NCBI RefSeq assembly: GCF_014653195.1
Contig: NZ_BNAH01000004.1
Location: 173,959 to 237,958 of the forward strand
Reading direction: 5' to 3'
Origin: Thalassotalea profundi
Lineage (GTDB): Bacteria; Pseudomonadota; Gammaproteobacteria; Enterobacterales; Alteromonadaceae
Length of the DNA stretch: 64,000 bases
Positions 36,824 through 46,209 of the stretch are shown in pieces. The notes below the pieces were generated by a model, which did not search any database, was not told the DNA's origin, and saw only the letters and a program-made list of their open reading frames with translations. Within the stretch, counting starts at the first letter, position 1, and each line of letters begins with the position of its first letter. The position numbers and the translations under genes were made by a program.

Positions 36824-37612
36824 TTAATTATGAAGTACTCTTGCGATTGTTTCCTCACTTCTAAGTGTTAATATTTCACACCCAGTTTTTGTGACTACAA
36901 TAGTGTGTTCCCACTGCGCAGATTTTTTACCATCAATGGTGTAAACCGTCCAATTATCTTCTTTATCTAGTACTGTATTTGCTCGTCCTAAGTTAATCAT
37001 GGGCTCAATAGTAAAGCACATGCCTTCTTCCATTTTTGTTTTATCATTATTTTTATAATGAACAATCTGAGGTTCTTCATGAAACTCTTTGCCAATACCG
37101 TGACCACAATATTCTTTTACAATAGTATAACGACCTGATTTTTTAATAAATTTTTGAATAGTTGCGCCAATTTCTCCAAATGCTGCACCAGGTTTTACTT
37201 TTTTTAATGCAAGATATAAAGACTCTTGGGTAATTCTACATAAACGCGCATCTTCTGGAGATACTTCGCCAATTAAAAACATTTTACTGGTATCGCCATG
37301 GTAACCATCTTTTATTACCGTAATATCGATATTAATGATATCACCATCTTTTAACTGCGTGTCGTCAGGAATACCATGACAAACGACATGATTAACTGAA
37401 GTACAAATTGATTTAGGAAAACCATGATAATTAAGTGGGGCAGAAATGGCTTCTTGAACATTTTCAGTGTAATCAGCACAGATCTTATCTAATTCTGCAG
37501 TGGTAATACCTGCTTTAACATGGGGAGTTATCATTTCTAATACGTCAGCAGCTAATTTACCTGCAATACGCATTTTTTCAATTTCGTCTTGGCTTTTTAT
37601 TTGGATCGACAT
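36824..37612 (-). CDS. map: Methionine aminopeptidase, type I
   Basis: It removes the initiator methionine from nascent proteins with a two-metal centre. The 262-residue protein has the metal ligands in IDITVIKDGYHGDTSKM (two Asp), GHGIG (His), FTIEPMI (Glu) and WEHTIVV (Glu), and the substrate His in CHGIPD. It is upstream of glnD on the same strand. It points away from rpsB, the usual gammaproteobacterial arrangement, with a DsbA-like gene between. Confidence 0.97.
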   Translation of the reverse strand: MSIQIKSQDEIEKMRIAGKLAADVLEMITPHVKAGITTAELDKICADYTENVQEAISAPLNYHGFPKSICTSVNHVVCHGIPDDTQLKDGDIINIDITVIKDGYHGDTSKMFLIGEVSPEDARLCRITQESLYLALKKVKPGAAFGEIGATIQKFIKKSGRYTIVKEYCGHGIGKEFHEEPQIVHYKNNDKTKMEEGMCFTIEPMINLGRANTVLDKEDNWTVYTIDGKKSAQWEHTIVVTKTGCEILTLRSEETIARVLHN

Positions 37613-37738
37613 TAATGCCTCAAGTTTCTATATTTTAAACACATTAATATGCGTCGGAAAATAGTGATAATTCTACATGATTTTCACTGATTTCCCAATG
37701 CTGTTTTGATCAAAAATCCTTATTGCTACTTAAAGTGG

Positions 37739-38344
37739 TTATTTGGCTAACTCAAGCTTTATGGCTTCAACAATTGTTTGAGGATCCTTTAAATAAAGAT
37801 TATGGTTCAGTAAAACTAAGTCATCATTAACAGCAAGCAATAAGGCAGGAATAGCTTGTGTTTCAATTACCTCTTGAATTTCTTCGATGTGAGCAAAAGT
37901 AAATTCGGCGTCTTTGGTAAATTTATCACTTTTTAACACTTTATTAGGGGGAGATAATTTAAATTCTTTAATTAAACTGTCAAAATCATCGGTGGTTTTT
38001 AATGAATTACCTTGCTCAAAGTGCTGTTGTTGAATAGCTGTTAATAAAGGCAGGGTGACACTAGGCATTTTATTGGAAACCCATGCGAGTATGTTTGCAG
38101 CAATAGTTGAATCAACAGCATTCTTAAGTTGTTTTTTATAAGTAGACGTAAAGGTAACGCTACTATCTAGTTCAACTTGATCTAACGTTTTATTACTTAT
38201 TTGTTCATCACCTTCATATCTTGCGCAGTGCCATAAATGTAATTCAATTTTTGGAAAGGCTTGATGGATTGCTTCTACTAATGGTGTGGTTGCATAGCTC
38301 CAAGGACAATGAGAATCGTAAATAAAAAATAGTTCTGCAGACAT
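37739..38344 (-). CDS. DsbA-like thioredoxin-fold protein with CPWS motif
   Basis: From ATG 38344 the protein has 201 residues and starts directly with the strand ELFFIYDSHCPWSYATTPL. The motif is C-P-W-S rather than CxxC, as in the DsbA/FrnE/glutathione-transferase-kappa branch, where a single cysteine or a thiol cofactor is used. A cis-proline segment TQAIPALLL occurs near residue 165. There is no signal peptide from this start, so it is probably cytoplasmic. A longer reading from 38395 adds 17 residues without better support. Substrate unknown. Confidence 0.82.
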   Translation of the reverse strand: MSAELFFIYDSHCPWSYATTPLVEAIHQAFPKIELHLWHCARYEGDEQISNKTLDQVELDSSVTFTSTYKKQLKNAVDSTIAANILAWVSNKMPSVTLPLLTAIQQQHFEQGNSLKTTDDFDSLIKEFKLSPPNKVLKSDKFTKDAEFTFAHIEEIQEVIETQAIPALLLAVNDDLVLLNHNLYLKDPQTIVEAIKLELAK

Positions 38345-38502
38345 AAGGTTATTTATAAAGTTTAGAAATAGATGATGCAGTATTTTACCTTGCAATTATT
38401 CTTTCGCCTACTACTAAAATTTAAACAGTAAAGATCGGTTGATGACTATTTGAGCCTGGTAAATGGTCAAATGATAAATTTTAGGTGTTTATACTGAAAC
38501 TA

Positions 38503-38532
38503 TTGGCTAATTTTTGAGTTATGTGGTATAAA
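38503..38532 (+). promoter_or_regulatory. Predicted promoter of rpsB-tsf
   Basis: TTGGCT (38503-38508), 18-bp spacer, TATAAA (38527-38532), then the GC-rich discriminator GTGCGCCGC. The discriminator resembles those of the tRNA and rplY promoters in this window and suggests ppGpp/DksA control. Confidence 0.55.
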
Positions 38533-38538
38533 GTGCGC

Positions 38539-38721
38539 CGCTGAATTCTGTCGTAGCCTTGTCTTCGATGATATTTAGCAATAAAACTGGTGTTGAAATC
38601 AACATTAAACAATAAACTCACATACATTTAGTAGCAGATATACCGGGGTGCCGCGCTCAATAGAGCAATTAAGGTCGTGTGTATCGAATGTATGGACGCT
38701 TAACCCCAAAGGAAATTAATT
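38539..38721 (+). other. rpsB: Long rpsB mRNA leader, probable S2 autoregulation site
   Basis: About 180 nt separate the predicted start of transcription from the rpsB ATG. The leader contains a small stem GTTGA/TCAAC (about 38583-38594), the hairpin GCTC-AATA-GAGC (38656-38667) and long-range complementarity of GGGGT (38646-38650) to AACCCC near 38702. S2 represses its own mRNA through the leader in gammaproteobacteria, so this is the expected site; the detailed fold is not proven here. Confidence 0.5.
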
Positions 38722-39450
38722 ATGCCAAACGTATCAATGCGCGATATGCTTAAAGCCGGTGTTCACTTCGGCCACAAAACTCGTTACTGGAATCCAAAAA
38801 TGAAATCTTACATTTTTGGTGCTCGTGACAAAGTTCATATTATCAACTTAGAACAAACTGTTCCTATGTTCAACGAAGCTCTTGCTTTTGTTTCAGGTGT
38901 TTCTTCGAAAAAAGGTAAAGTATTATTTGTTGGTACTAAACGCGCAGCAAGCGATGCTGTTAAAGATGCAGCGATCAAATCTGACCAATTCTACGTTAAC
39001 CACCGTTGGTTAGGTGGTATGTTGACTAACTGGAAAACAGTACGTCAATCTATCAAACGTTTAAAAGAATTAGAATCTCAAAGTACTGACGGTACATTTG
39101 AAGCATTAACAAAGAAAGAAGCGTTAATGCGTACTCGTGAGATGGAAAAACTTGAGAAAAGTCTTGGCGGTATCAAAAACATGGGTGGTTTACCTGACGC
39201 TTTATTTGTAATCGATGCTGATCATGAGCACATTGCTATCAAAGAAGCGAATAACTTAGGTATTCCAGTAATCTCTGTTGTTGATACAAACTCAAACCCA
39301 GATGGTGTTGATTACATCGTACCTGGTAACGATGATGCGATTCGTGCAGTAACATTGTACTTAGACTCAGCAGCTAACGCTGTAATAGAAGGTCGTGAAA
39401 AAAACATCGTTGTACAAGCTGAAAAAGACGGTTTTGTAGAAACTGAGTAA
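38722..39450 (+). CDS. rpsB: 30S ribosomal protein S2
   Basis: The 242-residue protein has the S2 opening [24 protein letters not shown], the [12 protein letters not shown] and [18 protein letters not shown] segments and the late [26 protein letters not shown]2 binds the 30S platform late in assembly and anchors S1. The gene is first in the rpsB-tsf pair, with the codon bias of a highly expressed gene. Confidence 0.99.
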   Translation: MPNVSMRDMLKAGVHFGHKTRYWNPKMKSYIFGARDKVHIINLEQTVPMFNEALAFVSGVSSKKGKVLFVGTKRAASDAVKDAAIKSDQFYVNHRWLGGMLTNWKTVRQSIKRLKELESQSTDGTFEALTKKEALMRTREMEKLEKSLGGIKNMGGLPDALFVIDADHEHIAIKEANNLGIPVISVVDTNSNPDGVDYIVPGNDDAIRAVTLYLDSAANAVIEGREKNIVVQAEKDGFVETE

Positions 39451-39490
39451 TCCTTAGTTTTTAACATAACAAACGTTTTATTTTGCTGAT

Positions 39491-39517
39491 GCCACATTTG
39501 TTTAATACAAGTGTGGC
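39491..39517 (+). other. Hairpin between rpsB and tsf
   Basis: GCCACATTTG/CAAGTGTGGC (39491-39500 with 39508-39517) forms a 10-bp stem with one G-U pair. There is no T tract, so it is more likely an mRNA-stabilising or processing hairpin than a full terminator; it could uncouple rpsB and tsf levels. Confidence 0.5.
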
Positions 39518-39561
39518 AATCTGATTGTATTAATATTTATCTGAATTTGAGGAATTAACTC

Positions 39562-40401
39562 ATGGCAATTACTGCTGCACAAGTTAAAGAATTACGTGAA
39601 CGCACAGCTGCGGGCATGATGGATTGTAAAAAAGCACTTCAAGAAGCTGATGGTGATATGGAACTTGCGATTGAGAACATGCGTAAGTCTGGTCAAGCTA
39701 AAGCGGCTAAAAAAGCAGGTAACATTGCTGCTGAAGGTCAAATCATCATTAAAGATGGCGCATTAGTTGAAGTTAACTGTCAAACTGACTTTGTTGCTAA
39801 AGATGCTAACTTCTTAGCATTTGCTAATAAAGTTGCAGATGCTGCAGCTGCTTCAAAAGCAACGATTGAAGAACTTCAAGCACAGTTCGAAGAAGAGCGT
39901 ATTGCATTAGTGACTAAAATTGGTGAAAACATCAATGTTCGCCGCGTAGCTTATGTTGAAGGTACTACCTTAGTTTCATACAAGCATGGTGCTACTATCG
40001 GTGTTGTTGTTGCTGGTGAAGGTGATGCTGAGTCACTTAAGCATATTGCAATGCACGTTGCTGCAAGCAAGCCAGAATTCTTAACTCCAGAAGACGTTCC
40101 AGCTGATGTTGTTGCAAATGAAAAGCGTATCCAAATTGAAATGGCGATGAATGAAGGTAAACCTGCAGAAATCGCTGAAAAAATGGTTACTGGCCGTATG
40201 AAGAAATTCACAGGTGAAGTTTCTTTAACTGGTCAAGCTTTCATTATGGAACCTAAGCGTACTGTTGGTGACATTCTGAAAGAGAAAGGCGTTACAATTT
40301 CATCATTTGTTCGTTTAGAAGTTGGTGAAGGTATCGAAAGAAAATCAGAAGATTTTGCTGCTGAAGTAGAAGCACAACTTGCTGCTGCTAAAGGCCAATA
40401 A
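39562..40401 (+). CDS. tsf: Translation elongation factor Ts
   Basis: EF-Ts is the nucleotide-exchange factor for EF-Tu. The 279-residue protein begins with the UBA-like N-terminal module ([25 protein letters not shown]) and has the core motif [17 protein letters not shown], whose TDFV loop inserts into EF-Tu. A coiled-coil subdomain follows. It is co-transcribed with rpsB and closed by a strong terminator at 40475. Confidence 0.99.
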   Translation: MAITAAQVKELRERTAAGMMDCKKALQEADGDMELAIENMRKSGQAKAAKKAGNIAAEGQIIIKDGALVEVNCQTDFVAKDANFLAFANKVADAAAASKATIEELQAQFEEERIALVTKIGENINVRRVAYVEGTTLVSYKHGATIGVVVAGEGDAESLKHIAMHVAASKPEFLTPEDVPADVVANEKRIQIEMAMNEGKPAEIAEKMVTGRMKKFTGEVSLTGQAFIMEPKRTVGDILKEKGVTISSFVRLEVGEGIERKSEDFAAEVEAQLAAAKGQ

Positions 40402-40474
40402 ATAAGCAATTAATTGCTTAAAGAACTTCTTTTTTCAGTTTAGACTTTCGATAGTTAGCTAAACGTATTAAAAT

Positions 40475-40505
40475 AGCCGCGGTTAATTTTGACCGCGGCT
40501 TTTTT
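40475..40505 (+). terminator. Intrinsic terminator after tsf
   Basis: AGCCGCGGT/ACCGCGGCT (40475-40483 with 40492-40500), 8-nt loop, followed by a T run. It is only 24 bp before pyrH, so pyrH may be expressed by read-through or from its own promoter within the tsf-pyrH interval. Confidence 0.92.
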
Positions 40506-40528
40506 ACATCTACAGGAATGTTTATTAT

Positions 40529-41272
40529 ATGAGCATCAATCCCAAACCAACATATCGTCGAATTTTATTAAAACTCAGTGGTGAAGCCTTAATGGGCGCA
40601 GAAGGATTTGGCATCGATCCAAGTGTCCTTGACCGTATGGCTCAGGAGATTAAAGAGTTAATCGAAATGGGGATCCAAGTTGGTTTAGTGATAGGTGGTG
40701 GTAATTTATTCCGCGGTGCAGGGCTTGCAGAAGCTGGCATGAATAGAGTAGTAGGTGACCAAATGGGGATGCTTGCTACTGTAATGAACGGATTAGCAAT
40801 GCGTGATGCTCTACATCGTGCATTTGTAAATGCTAAGTTAATGTCGGCGATCGATTTAGCCGGTGTTTGTGATACTTACAATTGGGCTGATGCAATTGGC
40901 TTGTTAAAATCAGGTAGAGTCGTTATCTTTAGTGCGGGAACGGGGAATCCATTTTTCACGACAGATTCTGCAGCTTGTTTACGTGGCATCGAAATTGAAG
41001 CTGATGCTGTTTTAAAGGCGACGAAAGTTGATGGAATTTACTCTGCTGACCCTGTATCTAACCCTGATGCTGAATTGTATACACACTTAACATATCAAGA
41101 AGTGTTAGAAAAAGAATTAAAAGTAATGGATCTTGCTGCATTTACGCTAGCGCGAGACCACAATATGCCTATTCGCGTGTTTAACATGAATAAACCTGGG
41201 GCATTAAAAGCGGTGGTTATGGGTGACTCAGAAGGCACAACAATTAACCATGCTGAAAATTTAGAAGAATAA
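40529..41272 (+). CDS. pyrH: UMP kinase
   Basis: PyrH phosphorylates UMP to UDP and belongs to the amino-acid-kinase fold. The 247-residue protein has [13 protein letters not shown] (N-terminal phosphate loop), [10 protein letters not shown] (about 56-65), the UMP-site segment [13 protein letters not shown] and the regulatory [10 protein letters not shown]. It is followed 26 bp later by frr, the conserved order. Confidence 0.98.
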   Translation: MSINPKPTYRRILLKLSGEALMGAEGFGIDPSVLDRMAQEIKELIEMGIQVGLVIGGGNLFRGAGLAEAGMNRVVGDQMGMLATVMNGLAMRDALHRAFVNAKLMSAIDLAGVCDTYNWADAIGLLKSGRVVIFSAGTGNPFFTTDSAACLRGIEIEADAVLKATKVDGIYSADPVSNPDAELYTHLTYQEVLEKELKVMDLAAFTLARDHNMPIRVFNMNKPGALKAVVMGDSEGTTINHAENLEE

Positions 41273-41298
41273 TAGACTGTTTTTAAGGAAATATTAAA

Positions 41299-41856
41299 GT
41301 GATAGATGATATTAAACAAGATGCCAAAGAGCGCATGGCAAAAAGTATTGAAGCTTTCAAAACAAACCTAAATAAAGTGAGAACAGGACGCGCGCATACT
41401 TCGTTGTTAGATAATATAAGTGTTGAATACTATGGTATGGCCACACCGTTAAATCAAGTAGGAAATATTTCTATTCCTGATGCGCGAACTATCGCGATAA
41501 CTGTATTTGATAAAGCGATGATCTCTGTTGTAGAAAAAGCGATTTTAGCATCAGATTTAGGTTTAAACCCATCATCTCAGGGCACGTTAATTCGTATCCC
41601 TTTACCACCTTTAACAGAAGAGCGTCGTAAAGATCTCGTTAAAGTAGTAAAAGGAGAGGGTGAAGGCGCTAAAGTTGCTATACGTAATATTCGACGCGAT
41701 GCAAATTCAGATATTAAATCCTTGAATAAAGAAAAAGAAATTAGTGATGATGAAATGCATCAAGCAGAAGATCAAATTCAAACGATTACAGATACTTTTG
41801 TAAAACAAGTAGATGCTATTTTGGCTGATAAAGAAGCCGAATTGATGGAAATATAA
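41299..41856 (+). CDS. frr: Ribosome recycling factor
   Basis: RRF splits post-termination ribosomes with EF-G. The 185-residue protein has [20 protein letters not shown] and the conserved C-terminal [15 protein letters not shown] segment of the three-helix bundle. The start is GTG (41299) with AAGGAA (41285-41290) upstream. Confidence 0.98.
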   Translation: MIDDIKQDAKERMAKSIEAFKTNLNKVRTGRAHTSLLDNISVEYYGMATPLNQVGNISIPDARTIAITVFDKAMISVVEKAILASDLGLNPSSQGTLIRIPLPPLTEERRKDLVKVVKGEGEGAKVAIRNIRRDANSDIKSLNKEKEISDDEMHQAEDQIQTITDTFVKQVDAILADKEAELMEI

Positions 41857-41951
41857 CAACATATAGTTGATATTACGCTGTAGTATTAAGTTATTTTTTA
41901 ACTAGCTACAGCGTTTTTGTATTTATAAAAGATAAGTTTGATGGAGTTTTT

Positions 41952-42710
41952 GTGAGCGATACGGAACCTAAGACCAATGAGTTAATTAATATACCTCAAC
42001 ATGTCGCGATTATTATGGATGGCAACGGTCGTTGGGCTCAGTTACGCGGAAAAAAAAGAGTTGTAGGCCATAAAAATGGTGTAGAATCTGTTCGCGCTGT
42101 TGTATCAACAGCGAGAAAACAAGGAGTTAAAGCATTAACGCTTTTTGCCTTTAGTAGTGAAAATTGGCAACGTCCAGAAGGCGAAGTGAGCGTATTGATG
42201 GATTTATTTATGTATGTGTTAACGCGAGAAGTTAAAAAGTTACATAAAAATAACATACGCTTTCAAGTGATTGGTGATATATCTCGGTTTTCAGATAAAC
42301 TCCAAACAATGATCAAATCGTCCGAAGTACTAACAGAAAATAATAATGCTATGGTACTGTCGATAGCAGCTAATTATGGTGGTCGATGGGATATTGCCAA
42401 TGCGGCAAAAAAGATAGCCGAAAAAGCTGTTGTGGGTGATATAACAACAGATCAAATAAATGAAGATGTATTAGCTCAAGAAATGAGCTTAGCTAATTTA
42501 CCAGAATTAGATTTATTGATCCGCACAGGTGGTGATTATAGAATCAGTAACTTTCTATTATGGCAAGCAGCGTATGCCGAATTATATTTTACTGACGTGC
42601 TTTGGCCAGATTTCCAAGACGAGGAATTATTAAAAGCAATGAGTTGTTTTGATAATAGAGAACGTCGATTTGGTCTTACTGGCGAACAAATTAAAAATAA
42701 TAATAATTAA
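41952..42710 (+). CDS. uppS: Undecaprenyl diphosphate synthase (cis-prenyltransferase)
   Basis: It makes the C55 lipid carrier for peptidoglycan and O-antigen. The 252-residue protein has [13 protein letters not shown] (about 18-30) with the catalytic Asp, the FSSENWQRP segment and the C-terminal [27 protein letters not shown]. The last normally reads GGExRxSNF in relatives, so the Asp of GGDYR is a mild variant. GTG start at 41952 with GGAG 5 bp upstream. Confidence 0.97.
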   Translation: MSDTEPKTNELINIPQHVAIIMDGNGRWAQLRGKKRVVGHKNGVESVRAVVSTARKQGVKALTLFAFSSENWQRPEGEVSVLMDLFMYVLTREVKKLHKNNIRFQVIGDISRFSDKLQTMIKSSEVLTENNNAMVLSIAANYGGRWDIANAAKKIAEKAVVGDITTDQINEDVLAQEMSLANLPELDLLIRTGGDYRISNFLLWQAAYAELYFTDVLWPDFQDEELLKAMSCFDNRERRFGLTGEQIKNNNN

Positions 42711-42729
42711 AATAGAAAAGGGTTAGCGT

Positions 42730-43596
42730 TTGTTAAAACAGAGAATAATAACAGCAGTTGTCTTAGCGCCTTTAGCGATTTCAGCAATATTTTATTTACC
42801 GCTTGCTAATTTCGCCGCTTTAATCATGGCAATTATGGCGATAGGTGCTTGGGAGTGGGGGCCTTTAATGGGGTTCGACAAAAATAATCGTCGAATGGCG
42901 TTTGTCATAGCTACAATCGCTTTAATTAGTCTTTTATGGCTTAAATTCCCACTAGAGAAACTATGGCATGATCACACTATTTTACAGACGGGTGCTGTCT
43001 ATGTACTTTGGTTGGCTATAGCGTGGTGGTTGCTTTCTGCTACTCTCACTTTTTTGTACCCACGTTATAGTAAGTTTTGGTCAAGTCATCGTTCCGTTAG
43101 AGGCGTTTTTGGTTGGTTGACCTTAGTACCGACTTGGCTTGCTTTTATGGTCATACGTAGCAACGAATATCAATCAGACCCATATCATGGTGCGCAATTA
43201 ATCATGTTTTTATTTTTAATGGTATGGGGTGCTGATATTGGAGCTTACTTTGTTGGTAAAGCAATTGGTAAGCGTAAACTCATGCCGAATGTAAGCCCAG
43301 GTAAAACGATAGAAGGTTATATTGGAGGGGTAATTTTTTCTTGCTTATTAGTCAGCCTTGCGGGATATATTCTTGGCTGGAATCAGCAACAATATATATT
43401 AGTCATTTGTGTAACCGTATTAATTACAACTATTTCTGTGTTAGGGGACTTAAATGAAAGTATGTTTAAGCGCCAGGCAGGTATAAAAGACAGTGGCACC
43501 ATTTTACCTGGGCACGGTGGAATATTAGATAGAATTGATAGTTTAACTGCTACGGCACCTGTGTTTGCATTATGTTATGCCGTTATTGGCTGGTAG
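42730..43596 (+). CDS. cdsA: Phosphatidate cytidylyltransferase
   Basis: CdsA makes CDP-diacylglycerol for all phospholipids. The 288-residue protein has about eight membrane segments and the family signature SVLGDLNESMFKRQAGIKDSGTILPGHGGILDRIDSL near the C-terminus (about 238-274). TTG start at 42730. It overlaps nothing but is separated from dxr by only 3 bp, so the two are coupled. Confidence 0.97.
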   Translation: MLKQRIITAVVLAPLAISAIFYLPLANFAALIMAIMAIGAWEWGPLMGFDKNNRRMAFVIATIALISLLWLKFPLEKLWHDHTILQTGAVYVLWLAIAWWLLSATLTFLYPRYSKFWSSHRSVRGVFGWLTLVPTWLAFMVIRSNEYQSDPYHGAQLIMFLFLMVWGADIGAYFVGKAIGKRKLMPNVSPGKTIEGYIGGVIFSCLLVSLAGYILGWNQQQYILVICVTVLITTISVLGDLNESMFKRQAGIKDSGTILPGHGGILDRIDSLTATAPVFALCYAVIGW

Positions 43597-43599
43597 GGG

Positions 43600-44817
43600 A
43601 TGATGCAAAATATTTGTATATTGGGCTCTACAGGCTCTATTGGTATTAATACTTTAGATGTTATTCGTCTTCACCCTTCATTATTTAATGTCGTTAGCTT
43701 ATCTGCAAACGCAAGTGTTGATGTGATGTATGAACAATGCCTTGAATTTAAGCCTAATGAAGTGGTTATGGTGTCTGAGATTCATGCGCAAGCGCTTAAA
43801 AACAAACTTAAGGAAAGTGGTTTAGAATCTATTCAAATTAGTTCTGGTGAACAGGCTCTTATAGCGCTAGCTAGTGCTGATGATACTGATACGGTTATGG
43901 CAGCAATTGTCGGAGCATCTGGCTTGTTACCTACCCTATCTGCTGTTAAAAAAGGTAAACGTGTCTTACTTGCCAATAAAGAAGCGTTAGTTACTTCAGG
44001 TGCTATTTTTATTGAGGCAGTAAAAAAATCTGGTGCTGTACTTTTACCTATAGATAGTGAACACAATGCTATTTTTCAATGCTTACCGACAAAAGCACAA
44101 AACCAAATAGGTTATTGTGCTCTTTTTGAACAAGGGGTGAGTAAAATACTACTTACGGGCTCTGGTGGTCCGTTTAGAGAATTACCTATTGAAGAATTAG
44201 GCAATGTTACCCCTGAACAAGCCTGCACTCACCCTAATTGGGATATGGGGCGTAAAATATCAGTCGACTCCGCCACTATGATGAATAAAGGCTTAGAATT
44301 AATTGAGGCTAAATGGTTATTTAATGTTGCCGTAGAAGATATTAAAGTGGTGTTACATCCACAAAGTACTATTCATTCAATGGTGCAATATAAAGACGGC
44401 TCTGTTTTAGCACAAATGGGTAATCCAGACATGCGAACCCCCATTGCACATGCACTAGCTTACCCTGAACGCATAGATGCTGGCGTTCAACCACTTGATT
44501 TTTTTACCACGCCTGCTTTCGAGTTTTCTGATGTGGATTTTAATCGTTATCCAAATTTAAAGTTGGCTATAGAGGCCTGTAAATCTGGACAAGCGGCTTG
44601 TACAGCGCTTAATGCAGCTAACGAAATTGCTGTTGATGCTTTTTTAAACGAACGTATAAAATTTACTGATATAGCAAAAATAAATGAAACTTCTGTGAAA
44701 AAATTTGTCTCAGAAAAGGTAGAAACAATTGATGATGTTATTAATATTGATAAATCAGCACGAGTTGTTGCAAGTTCAGTAGTTCAAGAACTTAGCAATC
44801 AGGGTAAAGGTAAATAA
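43600..44817 (+). CDS. dxr: 1-deoxy-D-xylulose 5-phosphate reductoisomerase
   Basis: Dxr is the committed step of the MEP isoprenoid pathway. The 405-residue protein has the NADPH motif GSTGSIGINTLDVI (about 9-22), LLANKEALVTSG (about 124-135), LPIDSEHNAIFQ with the metal-binding Asp and Glu, and SGGPFRELP. Here dxr follows cdsA (frr-uppS-cdsA-dxr), whereas in E. coli dxr lies between frr and uppS. Confidence 0.98.
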   Translation: MMQNICILGSTGSIGINTLDVIRLHPSLFNVVSLSANASVDVMYEQCLEFKPNEVVMVSEIHAQALKNKLKESGLESIQISSGEQALIALASADDTDTVMAAIVGASGLLPTLSAVKKGKRVLLANKEALVTSGAIFIEAVKKSGAVLLPIDSEHNAIFQCLPTKAQNQIGYCALFEQGVSKILLTGSGGPFRELPIEELGNVTPEQACTHPNWDMGRKISVDSATMMNKGLELIEAKWLFNVAVEDIKVVLHPQSTIHSMVQYKDGSVLAQMGNPDMRTPIAHALAYPERIDAGVQPLDFFTTPAFEFSDVDFNRYPNLKLAIEACKSGQAACTALNAANEIAVDAFLNERIKFTDIAKINETSVKKFVSEKVETIDDVINIDKSARVVASSVVQELSNQGKGK

Positions 44818-44822
44818 GTCGT

Positions 44823-46178
44823 ATGTTTGAATTTTTATGGAATTTATCTTCCTTTATTGTTGCCTTAGGTATTTTAATTACGGTGCATGAGTATGGGCAT
44901 TTTTGGGTTGCCCGAAAAAATGGCGTAAAGGTTGAACGTTTCTCAATTGGTTTTGGTAAAGCGCTTTGGCGAAGAAAAGATAAACTCGGTACTGAGTATG
45001 TGATCGCACTTATTCCTTTAGGTGGCTACGTTAAAATGTTAGATGAACGTGTCGATGATGTTGCTGAAGAAGACAGGGAAAATACCTTTAATAGTAAAAC
45101 AGTATATCAGCGTATTGCTATTATTGCAGCAGGGCCATTAGCTAACTTTATTTTTGCCATATTTGCATTTTATTTAATGTTGATTATTGGCGTACCTTCA
45201 GTAAAACCAATTATTGGGGAAGTTGAATTAAACTCTATTGCTGCCCGTAGCCAAATACCGGCTAATAGTGAAATTATTAAGATTGCTGGACAAAAAACAC
45301 TTAATTGGACAGATGTTAATTTAGCGCTCGCTGCCCAAATCGGTGAGGATAGCGTAAGTGTCTCGATCAAAGAAGAGGGTAGTGTGAGCCCTAAAGCTTA
45401 TTTATTGGATACTCAAACGTGGACTTTTCAGCCAGATAAAGAGTCAGCTTTTCAGAGTTTAGGAATTATACCCTACCAAGCTAATCCATTAAATGAATTA
45501 GCTACTGTGATAAAAGAATCACCTGCTGAACAATCAGGATTAAAAGTAGGTGATAAGTTTATCGCGATAAATGGAGAAACTAGCGGTAATGATTGGGAAT
45601 ATTTTTCGACAGAAATAAAAAAATATCCTAGCCAAGAGGTAACATTAACGGTACAACGTAATGAAGAAGTACTTAAGTTATCAATTACACCTAATAGTAC
45701 TGAGCGAAACGGACAAGTGATAGGTACTATTGGCGTATTGCCAAAAGTAGAACCTTATCCAGAACAATACCTGATTAACATTGTTTATGGACCTCTTGAG
45801 GCCATAGGTAAGAGCATAGAAAAAACATGGGACTTAGTTTGTTTAAGCTTCGATATGATTGGAAAGCTGATCACCGGAGATGTGTCAGTTAAAAATTTAA
45901 GTGGTCCTATAGGAATAGCGCAAGGAGCAGGTGATCACGCAGGTTATGGTTTTGTTTACTTTTTAGGCTTTTTAGCCTTAATTAGTATTAATTTAGGCAT
46001 AATTAACATTTTACCGGTACCAGTACTTGATGGTGGCCATTTAGTTTATTACCTTATAGAGCTTTTGACGGGGAAACCCGTACCAGAAAAAATTCAAGAA
46101 ATTGGGTTCAAGTTTGGTACACTAGCGCTCTTAGGGTTAATGAGTATCGCAATATTTAACGATTTTTCGCGATTATAA
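44823..46178 (+). CDS. rseP: Site-2 protease RseP
   Basis: RseP cleaves the anti-sigma factor RseA within the membrane to release sigma-E, and clears signal-peptide remnants. The 451-residue protein has the zinc motif HEYGH (about 23-27) in the first membrane segment, two PDZ domains (about 115-310) and the second active-site motif NILPVPVLDGGHL (about 397-409). It lies just upstream of bamA, so the envelope-stress sensor and its main client pathway are together. Confidence 0.97.
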   Translation: MFEFLWNLSSFIVALGILITVHEYGHFWVARKNGVKVERFSIGFGKALWRRKDKLGTEYVIALIPLGGYVKMLDERVDDVAEEDRENTFNSKTVYQRIAIIAAGPLANFIFAIFAFYLMLIIGVPSVKPIIGEVELNSIAARSQIPANSEIIKIAGQKTLNWTDVNLALAAQIGEDSVSVSIKEEGSVSPKAYLLDTQTWTFQPDKESAFQSLGIIPYQANPLNELATVIKESPAEQSGLKVGDKFIAINGETSGNDWEYFSTEIKKYPSQEVTLTVQRNEEVLKLSITPNSTERNGQVIGTIGVLPKVEPYPEQYLINIVYGPLEAIGKSIEKTWDLVCLSFDMIGKLITGDVSVKNLSGPIGIAQGAGDHAGYGFVYFLGFLALISINLGIINILPVPVLDGGHLVYYLIELLTGKPVPEKIQEIGFKFGTLALLGLMSIAIFNDFSRL

Positions 46179-46209
46179 AGAAAATTAAGAAGTATAAAGT
46201 AATTATTAT

